Source: Candidatus Caccovivens faecavium | GTDB lineage: Bacteria > Bacillota > Clostridia > Christensenellales > UBA1242 | Reading direction: 5' to 3' | Assembly (NCBI GenBank): GCA_018715545.1 | Contig: DVLK01000101.1 | Span: 1 to 6,300 of the forward strand | Length of the DNA: 6,300 nt | Part shown: in pieces, positions 1 to 5,515 of the stretch | Position numbering within the stretch: position 1 is the first letter of the stretch | How the letters are laid out: each line of letters opens with the position of its first letter | The notes under the pieces: model-generated | What the model saw: only the letters and a program-made list of their open reading frames with translations | The model's database searches: none | What the model was told of the DNA's origin: nothing | Made by a program: the position numbers and the translations under genes

Positions 1-833
1 GCGATGATGATGTCGCTATCATTTTTTCTTGCCACTTTTAAAGCCTCATTAAACGCCTCTTCAAACTCTGGATTTGGATATTCGCAAGTGGTAAAAGAGG
101 AATCGGGCTTTATTTGAACTCCTTTAAAAGTAAAGCCATTATGATTTAAGAGTTTTTTCACCGCTCTGAAACCTGTTCCGTTTAAAGGAGTGTAGGTGAT
201 TTTTAAATTTCTCTTCTTTTTTTCATATATTCCGTTTAGGAATTTGTCAATTATATCATTTTTTATCCATTTAACTTTCCCAAGCTTTTTATCGTATACA
301 TTATTGTAGCTCTCTACTTCATCAGTATTATCAAAAAGTTTAGTTATACTTTCTTGAACATCTTTATCTATCTGAATGCCGTCTGAACCATAGATTTTTA
401 TACCATTGTATTCCTTTCTATTATGGCTGGCAGTTATTATGATTGAAAGGTCGCTTTTATAATAGGTAGTAGCAAAGACAAGCACAGGAGTAGGTGAGAA
501 ATTTTTAAACAAAAGCACTTCTACGCCATAAGTTTTCAGCGTTTTCGCAAAAAGCCTAGAATAAAACTTACTATTCTTTCGCGTGTCAAAGCATATCACT
601 ACTTTTGCACTTTTATCTTTTAAATATTCTCCAACGCTACTTGCAAGCTTACAGACGGTAAGGGCATTTATCTTATTTGAGCCAAGTTCCATAATACCTC
701 TCATTCCCGCGGTGCCGAAAGAGAGAGAAGAGGAAAAGTTGTCTTTAATTTTTTCCTTATCTAACTTTTTAAGTTTTTTAACTATATTTTTATCTTTAAT
801 ATTGTTTAACCAATAGGAATATCTATCTTTCAT
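1..833 (-). CDS. pgcA: alpha-phosphohexomutase (phosphoglucomutase/phosphomannomutase, PgcA type), C-terminal half off the window
   Basis: This enzyme interconverts glucose-6-phosphate and glucose-1-phosphate (or the mannose equivalents) in the cytosol, feeding UDP-glucose for glycolipid and wall polymers. It is an intact ORF reading off the left edge, with 277 codons visible, about half of the usual length near 560-580. Family motifs appear in order: FGTAGMRG at residues 39-46, the sugar-phosphate entry loop of this subfamily; FDTR near 96; the catalytic phosphoserine loop TASHN at 134-138 with Ser136; and the domain 2 motif YTPLNGTG at 214-221. The metal-binding DxDxD loop would lie just beyond the edge. 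The start is supported by GAGGTG directly upstream and a consensus promoter. One oddity is Arg139 right after TASHN, where the family normally has Pro. Substrate preference between glucose and mannose cannot be read from this half. The symbol is by resemblance to Bacillus PgcA. Confidence 0.92.
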   Translation of the reverse strand, partial: MKDRYSYWLNNIKDKNIVKKLKKLDKEKIKDNFSSSLSFGTAGMRGIMELGSNKINALTVCKLASSVGEYLKDKSAKVVICFDTRKNSKFYSRLFAKTLKTYGVEVLLFKNFSPTPVLVFATTYYKSDLSIIITASHNRKEYNGIKIYGSDGIQIDKDVQESITKLFDNTDEVESYNNVYDKKLGKVKWIKNDIIDKFLNGIYEKKKRNLKITYTPLNGTGFRAVKKLLNHNGFTFKGVQIKPDSSFTTCEYPNPEFEEAFNEALKVARKNDSDIII

Positions 834-848
834 ATTCACCTCAAAATT

Positions 849-877
849 ATTATAAGAAAGCTAAATTTAATTGTCAA
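849..877 (-). promoter_or_regulatory. consensus sigma-A promoter for the phosphohexomutase gene
   Basis: On the minus strand, TTGACA (877-872) and TATAAT (854-849) are separated by exactly 17 bases, a perfect consensus pair. Transcription should start near 843-842, only about ten bases before the ATG at 833. The ribosome site GAGGTG (842-837) would then sit at the very 5' end of the mRNA. Confidence 0.85.
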
Positions 878-932
878 ATTTATTATTTCAATAAAAATTT
901 TTTAAATTATAAAAAAATCTATTTTATTTACT

Positions 933-960
933 TTGAATAATCAGCCTTTTAATATATAAT
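933..960 (+). promoter_or_regulatory. promoter for the glycosyltransferase gene
   Basis: TTGAAT (933-938) and TATAAT (955-960) are spaced by 16 bases. The predicted start near 967 gives a leader of about 30 bases. A strong ribosome site, AAGGAGG at 986-992, ends four bases before the ATG. Together with the minus-strand promoter it makes 834-996 a divergent control region. I see no riboswitch or operator in it. Confidence 0.7.
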
Positions 961-996
961 TAAATTTAAGAAACATTTTGTTTCTAAGGAGGAAAA

Positions 997-2151
997 ATGA
1001 AAGTTTTAATTTTAACCGTATCGGCTGGGGAGGGACACAACTCCATGAGCCGAGCGATTTCTAACTATTTAAAAGACACCTATAAGGATGTTGAAATAAA
1101 GCAGGTTGACCTTTTCAAAGATGGACCTATGACGGCAAAGAAAAAACAAGCTGCTTGGATGGTCAATGATGGTTATTTTACCTTGGTTAAGTATTTTATA
1201 AAACTTGCCAATAGTCAGTTTGAGAGATTGAAGCGAAGAGATATAACCAAAAATGCCTTTACTCTTAGAAGCACATTTATAAAGCCTGCAAGACCTTATG
1301 TTGAGGAGGTTATAAACGAATTTAAACCAGATGCTGTTTTTTGTGCACACACCTTTGCCGCAATCATACTTAGTGACCTAAGAAAGGAAGGGAATAAAAA
1401 TGCACTTAACGCGCGTGTTGTTACGGTTGTGTCAGACTTTGATGTTGCACCATACACTGAATTACTCACTGAGGTTGATTACATCATCACTCCGACCGAT
1501 GACTTTGATGATGATTTAGCAAGGCGAGGCTTTGATTTAAGCAAGCGCATAAGTCTTGGTATTCCTATTCAAGCAAAATTTGGTTTATATATTGACCAAA
1601 AAGAAGCGCGCCGTATGCTTGGAATAGATGAAAATAAGGACACAGTTATGCTTATGAGCGGAGGAGTGGGCTTTGGCAATACTGCAAAGGTTGTGCTAAA
1701 TCTAAACAAATGTCAGCATGATTTTCAGATAGTCTGTGTCTGTGGGCGGAATGAGAAACTTAAAAAGCAATTGGAGAAATTACAAAGTAAAGGCAAAATC
1801 AAAAAAGCTATAAAAATTTTAGGCTTTGCCAACAACATAGATGTCATTATGAGCGCATCTAATGTGCTGATTGGTAAGCTTGGTGGGTTATCGACCAGCG
1901 AGGCGTTTTCAAAATATCTGCCTGTCATAAGCTATAAAAAGTTGCCGTTTCAAGAATATGACAACATGTTATACTTGAAAAAACAAAATGTCTGTGAATA
2001 TATCACCAAAAATGGGAAAATATACGAACTTGTTGACACGGTGTTAGATAATAAAGATAAGTATTATGAGCATTTGGACAAGATTAGAAGGCCCAATGCC
2101 ACAAAAAACATTGGCGACCTATTATATAGCGGGAAATTGCAAAATTCGTAG
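997..2151 (+). CDS. UgtP/MGDG-synthase-type diacylglycerol glycosyltransferase (GT28 family)
   Basis: The protein probably transfers glucose or galactose from a UDP-sugar to diacylglycerol at the cytosolic membrane face, making glycolipids and possibly anchors for lipoteichoic acid. It has 384 residues, the usual length for this family. The N-terminal acceptor domain opens with a strand followed by SAGEGHN (9-15), whose His14 matches the conserved GxGH loop of MGDG synthases. D147-F148 lies in the strand corresponding to the family's TDF segment, and GIP (188-190) begins the link to the nucleotide-sugar domain. SGGVGFGN (221-228) and GKLGGLSTSEA (293-303) are the UDP-sugar binding loops; the latter is usually KPGG, so Leu295 replaces the common Pro. 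No membrane helix or signal peptide is present, as expected for a peripheral enzyme. Sugar specificity and processivity cannot be judged. The enzyme class is fairly secure and the exact lipid product is inferred. Confidence 0.87.
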   Translation: MKVLILTVSAGEGHNSMSRAISNYLKDTYKDVEIKQVDLFKDGPMTAKKKQAAWMVNDGYFTLVKYFIKLANSQFERLKRRDITKNAFTLRSTFIKPARPYVEEVINEFKPDAVFCAHTFAAIILSDLRKEGNKNALNARVVTVVSDFDVAPYTELLTEVDYIITPTDDFDDDLARRGFDLSKRISLGIPIQAKFGLYIDQKEARRMLGIDENKDTVMLMSGGVGFGNTAKVVLNLNKCQHDFQIVCVCGRNEKLKKQLEKLQSKGKIKKAIKILGFANNIDVIMSASNVLIGKLGGLSTSEAFSKYLPVISYKKLPFQEYDNMLYLKKQNVCEYITKNGKIYELVDTVLDNKDKYYEHLDKIRRPNATKNIGDLLYSGKLQNS

Positions 2152-2182
2152 TAGGCCATGTTTAAAGCTTAGAAATGACAAT

Positions 2183-2214
2183 AAAAAATCAAGCAAACTT
2201 TGCTTGATTTTTTT
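2183..2214. terminator. bidirectional intrinsic terminator
   Basis: The stem ATCAAGCA / TGCTTGAT (2188-2208, five-base loop) is flanked by a run of A on the left and seven T on the right. It can therefore terminate the plus-strand glycosyltransferase, and the minus-strand membrane protein gene whose stop codon lies seven bases away. Confidence 0.88.
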
Positions 2215-2220
2215 GATAAT

Positions 2221-2721
2221 CTATTTATTCTTCCCTGGGGCGAAGATGACAGTAAGAAGAGATATTACCATTGTCGCAATCATTCCCCAGCCGATGCTAA
2301 ATGTTATGCCGTTTATTATTGGAAGCTCTGACCAACTCCCGCCCATTATAACCTCATTACAATATACTGCAAGCATAATTCCAGCAAGTGCGGTGAATAT
2401 AAAGAAGAAGAGTGCGAACCAGCGTGCGCTGACATAGGACTTGTTCTTCGTAGCCTTTGTGATAAGATTGATTACAGTGATGATTAACATAATTCCTGCA
2501 AAGACAAGGGCAAGTATGAGTGCAACTGCTGCAACTGTTAGGTATGCGTGCTGACCATTGTCAAACTTAATCATATCAAATAGTGATGCGTCAAGAAAGG
2601 TGTAACCATCCAAATTTCCTTCACCATTAAAATTGTAAATGCCGAACGCAGGTTGTGTGAAAAGAACAATTCCTCCAACTCCTAAGATAATTGTTATTAT
2701 TGAAAAGATAATAGTAAGCAT
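2221..2721 (-). CDS. hypothetical four-helix membrane protein
   Basis: I do not recognise this 166-residue protein by family. Four hydrophobic segments are clear, at roughly residues 2-24, 60-87, 100-121 and 139-161. The loop between helices 1 and 2 (about 25-58) is acidic and polar with several Gly, Asn and Asp. The loop between helices 2 and 3 (88-99) and the C-terminus are Lys-rich. By the positive-inside rule, both termini are cytoplasmic and the large loop is outside. No catalytic motif, Cys pair or lipobox is visible; the only Cys is residue 121. The ribosome site AGGAGGTC (2732-2725) and its own promoter support expression as a single-gene unit. It converges on the glycosyltransferase and shares its terminator. 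A membrane-stress or envelope accessory role is possible, but nothing in the sequence shows it. Confidence 0.85.
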   Translation of the reverse strand: MLTIIFSIITIILGVGGIVLFTQPAFGIYNFNGEGNLDGYTFLDASLFDMIKFDNGQHAYLTVAAVALILALVFAGIMLIITVINLITKATKNKSYVSARWFALFFFIFTALAGIMLAVYCNEVIMGGSWSELPIINGITFSIGWGMIATMVISLLTVIFAPGKNK

Positions 2722-2736
2722 TTTGACCTCCTAAAA

Positions 2737-2789
2737 TGCAATATATAAATATGTTATAATCTTTGAATTATTTTGTCAAGCATATTGCA
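2737..2789. repeat. 8-base inverted repeat flanking the membrane-gene promoter
   Basis: TGCAATAT (2737-2744) is mirrored by ATATTGCA (2782-2789), with the -35 and -10 boxes of the minus-strand promoter between the arms. It could be an operator pair for a repressor, but the DNA is AT-rich and chance is a real alternative. Confidence 0.3.
2751..2779 (-). promoter_or_regulatory. promoter for the membrane protein gene
   Basis: TTGACA on the minus strand (2779-2774) is followed either by TATAAC (2758-2753, 15-base spacing) or TAACAT (2756-2751, 17-base spacing). The -35 box is perfect but the -10 is ambiguous. An 8-base inverted repeat flanks the element (see the separate entry). Confidence 0.6.
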
Positions 2790-2826
2790 AAAATATTATG
2801 AATAATAAAAAAGCTTAAAAATTTAT

Positions 2827-2854
2827 TTGACATACCTTTTTTTTAAGTTATAAT
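2827..2854 (+). promoter_or_regulatory. promoter for the small ORF-recO unit
   Basis: TTGACA (2827-2832) and TATAAT (2849-2854) are both perfect and separated by 16 bases. The predicted start near 2861 gives a leader of about 33 bases to the ATG at 2894. It lies divergent to the membrane-protein promoter. Confidence 0.8.
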
Positions 2855-2893
2855 AAGAATAGAAAAGCGCAAACTAGAAAGGGAGGTCGGGGT

Positions 2894-3022
2894 ATGAAAG
2901 GTAAATTTAATTCTGAATATCACTATTTATGCTGGCTGGCATTCAAAGCGACAGGAAATCCGTATACTATGCAAGAGTGTCTTGCGGAAAGATATAAAAA
3001 AGAAAGAGAGCGAGATAGATAG
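2894..3022 (+). CDS. small YqzL-like protein upstream of recO
   Basis: A 42-residue ORF with a consensus promoter and the ribosome site GGGAGG (2881-2886) seven bases before its ATG, so translation is likely. It carries CWLAFKATGNP at residues 13-23, then a Tyr and a charged tail, KKERERDR at 35-42. Firmicutes YqzL proteins are of similar length, carry a comparable W-x-x-F-x-x-TGN core and usually sit just before recO; the core, size and position all agree here. YqzL has no well established function. No signal peptide or membrane segment is present. The gene ends 58 bases before recO with no terminator between, so the two are probably co-transcribed. The assignment is by resemblance only, and a lineage-specific small protein is the alternative. 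The usual upstream partner era is absent. Confidence 0.65.
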   Translation: MKGKFNSEYHYLCWLAFKATGNPYTMQECLAERYKKERERDR

Positions 3023-3080
3023 TTTTATTTGTTGATTTAAAAAACATATATTCGAAATAATTTTAATAATAGGGACTAAT

Positions 3081-3800
3081 ATGAGTTTAAACTTGAAGGC
3101 GATTGTAATTAGAGGAAATAATGCAAAAGAGAAGGATAAAAATATTCTTCTTTTTTCTCTTGAACAAGGCAAAGTTTGGGTGACTTTCAAGGGTGTTAGA
3201 GGCGACAAAGCTAAAATGAAATACGCAAAAGAACAGTTTTGCTTTGGCGACTATATAATTGAAGAAGGGAAAATTAATAATGTTGTAACTGGCGTAGATA
3301 TAATTGAAGATTTTAATGAGCTAGCTAAGGATATAGATAAATATTTTGAGGGCAATGCCATGCTTGAAGTGGTGCAAAAATTGGACTTTGAAGGAGCAAA
3401 AGAGCGTTATGAAGTGTTTATGTCGCTAATTAACGGACTGAAAATTCTAGCTTTTCATAAGGTCACACATTTAGCCGTACTATTAAAATTCATGCTGAAT
3501 ATCTTTGAAATCTATGGCATGAAACTATATAGCGATAAATGCTCTTGTTGTGGTGGGGAATTTCATGACAATATCTACATAAATCATCAGGTTGGAGAGC
3601 TTGTCTGTTCTTCTTGTAAAACTTTTCAAAGCGAACTTATTAATAAAGGTGAGTTCAATTTAATAAGACTTTTATCTAGTTTGCCTTATGAAAAATTGCC
3701 TAACTTCCCAGAGGAAGTAGGGCAAAAGACACTAAAACTCCTTGTAAAAAATTTTTATAATAGATTTTCAGAAAATTTGAAGTTCGTTGGAATTTTATAA
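3081..3800 (+). CDS. recO: DNA repair protein RecO
   Basis: RecO works with RecF and RecR to load RecA on single-stranded DNA covered by SSB, and it also anneals complementary strands. The 239-residue length is normal. The N-terminal part (about 1-80) fits the family's OB fold, including the GKVWVTFKGVRG stretch (30-41), where the typical RecO has a similar G-x-x-x-x-x-x-KG-R pattern. A helical middle follows. The zinc-finger half is clear: C154-x-x-C157 and C176-x-x-C179, spaced by 18 residues, with an extra Cys156 making CSCC. The start ATG has only a weak site, AGGGA (3071-3075), suggesting modest translation or dependence on the upstream small ORF. The 3' end lies 15 bases from the stop of a convergent gene, with no visible terminator. 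Confidence 0.93.
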   Translation: MSLNLKAIVIRGNNAKEKDKNILLFSLEQGKVWVTFKGVRGDKAKMKYAKEQFCFGDYIIEEGKINNVVTGVDIIEDFNELAKDIDKYFEGNAMLEVVQKLDFEGAKERYEVFMSLINGLKILAFHKVTHLAVLLKFMLNIFEIYGMKLYSDKCSCCGGEFHDNIYINHQVGELVCSSCKTFQSELINKGEFNLIRLLSSLPYEKLPNFPEEVGQKTLKLLVKNFYNRFSENLKFVGIL

Positions 3801-3815
3801 ACGATAATACAAACT

Positions 3816-4691
3816 TTAATCTAGCTTATCCACCGAGATATCAACAATTTGTCCCTTTTTAGTTTCAAAGCGAACAAAATTTTTGGTGTTTTCGCTGATT
3901 ACTATGAAGTCGTCTGTGGATAAAGGCAAGAAGTTAACCACATTTCCTAAGAACTTTGATAGATTATCTTCATTTATATTCAAACTTGCGTCCAAAAGAT
4001 TTTTGGCAAAACGAAAATCTTTGACCTTTATTGCCTCCAAAAATCGGTATGGCGAAAGCTCATTTATATTGTTTGTTTTGTTATAGTCGAAAGACATACT
4101 CTCCACTTTAATCTTATCGTCAGAAAAGCTATAAGTAGCTTTCTTTATTCTGTTTTCATAATCACATAAACGCTTGTTTAAGTTTAGTGTGTCCTTTTCA
4201 AATTCAATATCATCACCTTCGAAGTGAGAAAGATGGCATGAGGAAGTGTTGAAAACATAGAGGTCATGCGTAAACTCTATGCAAGCGAAATTTCCATTTT
4301 TAAACACCTTAAAGTTCGATGTGTCGTGAGGGCAGGAGTAGGCAACCATGTAGTTTTTATATTCAAACTTTATTTCACGATGAGTAATTGAGATGACGCA
4401 CTTCTCACCGTTAAAAAAAAGTTGCTCTTTATTTGTCACTACAAGTTCATTTTCCTCATTCAATAGTAGGAGAGTAAAATCGTCCATATTATAAATAGAG
4501 TAGCGCGAGGTGTTTTGAAGATTTTTTAAGTTGATATAAAATGGAATATTTCGCCTTGAATAGACGGCTGGATAGACAAAAATTTTGTCCTCATCTATAA
4601 TTTCAAGTTTGTCATTTTCGTCAAGCTCAAAGGAGCAATCGTCAGTTTTTATAAGGCATGGATATGCCGATTTCAATATAATTTTCTTCAT
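3816..4691 (-). CDS. hypothetical soluble protein, 291 residues, strand-rich
   Basis: I do not recognise this protein. It has no signal peptide and no membrane helix, so it is probably cytosolic. Residues 1 to about 205 are rich in short alternating hydrophobic/aromatic stretches typical of beta strands, with cysteines at 12, 19, 98, 120, 137, 152 and 176 in no metal-site spacing I can identify. Residues 212-250 look helical (YRFLEAIKVKDFRFAKNLL at 215-233), followed by strand-like segments at 262-288 ending in the pattern GQIVDISVD (280-288). That helix-plus-sheet tail loosely resembles an NTF2/cystatin-like accessory fold, which is inference only. No Shine-Dalgarno is visible before the ATG, unlike its neighbours. 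The gene is transcribed divergently from the 204-residue gene and convergently on recO. The open frame over 291 codons makes it very likely real; its function is open. Confidence 0.8.
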   Translation of the reverse strand: MKKIILKSAYPCLIKTDDCSFELDENDKLEIIDEDKIFVYPAVYSRRNIPFYINLKNLQNTSRYSIYNMDDFTLLLLNEENELVVTNKEQLFFNGEKCVISITHREIKFEYKNYMVAYSCPHDTSNFKVFKNGNFACIEFTHDLYVFNTSSCHLSHFEGDDIEFEKDTLNLNKRLCDYENRIKKATYSFSDDKIKVESMSFDYNKTNNINELSPYRFLEAIKVKDFRFAKNLLDASLNINEDNLSKFLGNVVNFLPLSTDDFIVISENTKNFVRFETKKGQIVDISVDKLD

Positions 4692-4743
4692 AGAGTAAGT
4701 TATGACTAGTTTTATTTAAGTATGCTCACTTTTTGTGCAAAGA

Positions 4744-4770
4744 GGTATAAAAAATTTTGAAAATTGTCGA
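4744..4770 (-). promoter_or_regulatory. weak candidate promoter for the 291-residue protein gene
   Basis: On the minus strand, TCGACA (4770-4765) and TATACC (4749-4744) are spaced by 15 bases. The match is imperfect; a second choice is TTGCAC (4740-4735) with a poor -10. It is offered only because no better element lies upstream of this gene. Confidence 0.3.
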
Positions 4771-4779
4771 ATTTCGCTC

Positions 4780-4808
4780 TTGACAAATATATGTTTTTAT
4801 ATTAGAAT
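4780..4808 (+). promoter_or_regulatory. promoter for the 204-residue protein gene
   Basis: TTGACA (4780-4785) and TAGAAT (4803-4808) are separated by 17 bases. The predicted start near 4815 leaves a leader of about 16 bases. Because transcription starts there, the in-frame GTG at 4735 cannot be the translation start from this promoter. Confidence 0.75.
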
Positions 4809-4816
4809 GAAACTAC

Positions 4817-4828
4817 AAGGGGAGGAGG
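4817..4828 (+). promoter_or_regulatory. double ribosome binding site that fixes the start at 4831
   Basis: The purine run AAGGGGAGGAGG holds two overlapping GGAGG cores, ending five and two bases before the ATG at 4831. No such site precedes the in-frame GTG at 4735. Confidence 0.85.
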
Positions 4829-4830
4829 AT

Positions 4831-5445
4831 ATGAGTAATTTTACTGAGTACAAAACGGAAAACGAACTTAATTATGTGAATAAAGTTCTAGCTGACAAAG
4901 ATTTGCGTGTTGTTATGAAGAAGCTTTTTTCAAGTTTTCCAGACAATGTTAAAGCTGAGATTTTTACAAACGAAGCAGATGGAATTGAAAAATATTTTAA
5001 TAAAGATGGTAGGCGAATATCTGGCGGTGTAGATGCCGTTTTTACAATTGAAAACAATAGTTTAACAAGAGTTTTTAGTTATGAAAATGGAAGCGTTCAA
5101 TTAAGAATAACAATAAATAAGGTGCTTTTTGATAACGGTTCGAATAATTCATATTCAGCTAAGATTATGAAAAAAAGATTTAATGAAAATTTGGAAGTGG
5201 GCGAGCTTCCTCGCGTTATTTTGACTTATAGAAGTAAGCCTACGCCTGTGAAAATCGAGGGACAAAGCGAATTAAGACAATATCAAATAAAAGAAATTGA
5301 GAAGGTATTATTTGAAAATGTCGCCACTCATAAACAAAAACTGTTTACAAGTCAACGAAAGAAAGTATATGTTCCAGAGCAAGTTTTTGAAATAGAGAAC
5401 ACTTCTAGTTTTAACTTGACAAACGAAAGAGAAGATAAAGAGTAA
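4831..5445 (+). CDS. hypothetical soluble protein, 204 residues
   Basis: I do not recognise this protein. It starts MSNFTEYKTE; an in-frame GTG 96 bases upstream is rejected because it precedes the promoter. There is no signal peptide, membrane helix or cysteine. Residues 1-45 look helical (NELNYVNKVLADKDLRVVM at 12-30). Residues 66-150 alternate hydrophobic and polar positions like beta strands (DAVFTIENN, VQLRITINKVLF, RVILTYR). Residues 150-205 are helical and basic, then a polar, acidic tail ends in REDKE. The mixed charge and Lys/Arg content would suit a nucleic-acid or protein-binding role, but no motif proves it. The gene has its own promoter, a very strong ribosome site and a terminator overlapping its stop codon, so it appears to be an independent, well translated unit divergent from the 291-residue gene. 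Confidence 0.85.
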   Translation: MSNFTEYKTENELNYVNKVLADKDLRVVMKKLFSSFPDNVKAEIFTNEADGIEKYFNKDGRRISGGVDAVFTIENNSLTRVFSYENGSVQLRITINKVLFDNGSNNSYSAKIMKKRFNENLEVGELPRVILTYRSKPTPVKIEGQSELRQYQIKEIEKVLFENVATHKQKLFTSQRKKVYVPEQVFEIENTSSFNLTNEREDKE

Positions 5446-5461
5446 AGCTCTTTATTTTTTT
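5435..5461 (+). terminator. intrinsic terminator overlapping the stop codon
   Basis: ATAAAGAG (5435-5442) pairs with CTCTTTAT (5448-5455), an 8-base stem with loop TAAAG, followed by a T run to 5461. The stop codon TAA (5443-5445) lies inside the loop, so ribosomes finishing the gene may interfere with the hairpin. Confidence 0.8.
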
Positions 5462-5504
5462 ATTTATTGTTTAAGTCATTCTTTATTTGGCAATAGTTAG
5501 GAAA

Positions 5505-5513
5505 GAGAGGTGA
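5505..5513 (+). promoter_or_regulatory. ribosome binding site that fixes the start at 5516
   Basis: GAGAGGTGA lies immediately before ATT-ATG, the same arrangement as GAGGTGAATATG at the phosphohexomutase. The in-frame GTG at 5510 is part of the Shine-Dalgarno itself and so is not the start. Confidence 0.75.
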
Positions 5514-5515
5514 TT

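Noticed and set aside
583..816. 77-codon plus-strand frame opposite the phosphohexomutase
   Set aside because: It lies entirely antisense to conserved mutase motifs, and its hydrophobic look is an artefact of the complementary strand.
834..996. Riboswitch or RNA gene in the divergent intergenic region
   Set aside because: The stretch is AT-only-like with no stable stem, and both predicted leaders are too short (about 10 and 30 bases).
2152..2182. Small ORF after the glycosyltransferase
   Set aside because: The ATG at 2159 reads only into a TAG within five codons and has no ribosome site.
2066..2437. 123-codon plus-strand frame crossing the glycosyltransferase end, the terminator and the membrane gene
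   Set aside because: It runs through an intrinsic terminator and opposes a well supported gene, with no ribosome site.
4735..4830. GTG-initiated N-terminal extension of the 204-residue protein by 32 residues
   Set aside because: It begins upstream of the TTGACA/TAGAAT promoter at 4780-4808 and lacks a ribosome site, while the ATG at 4831 has a very strong one.
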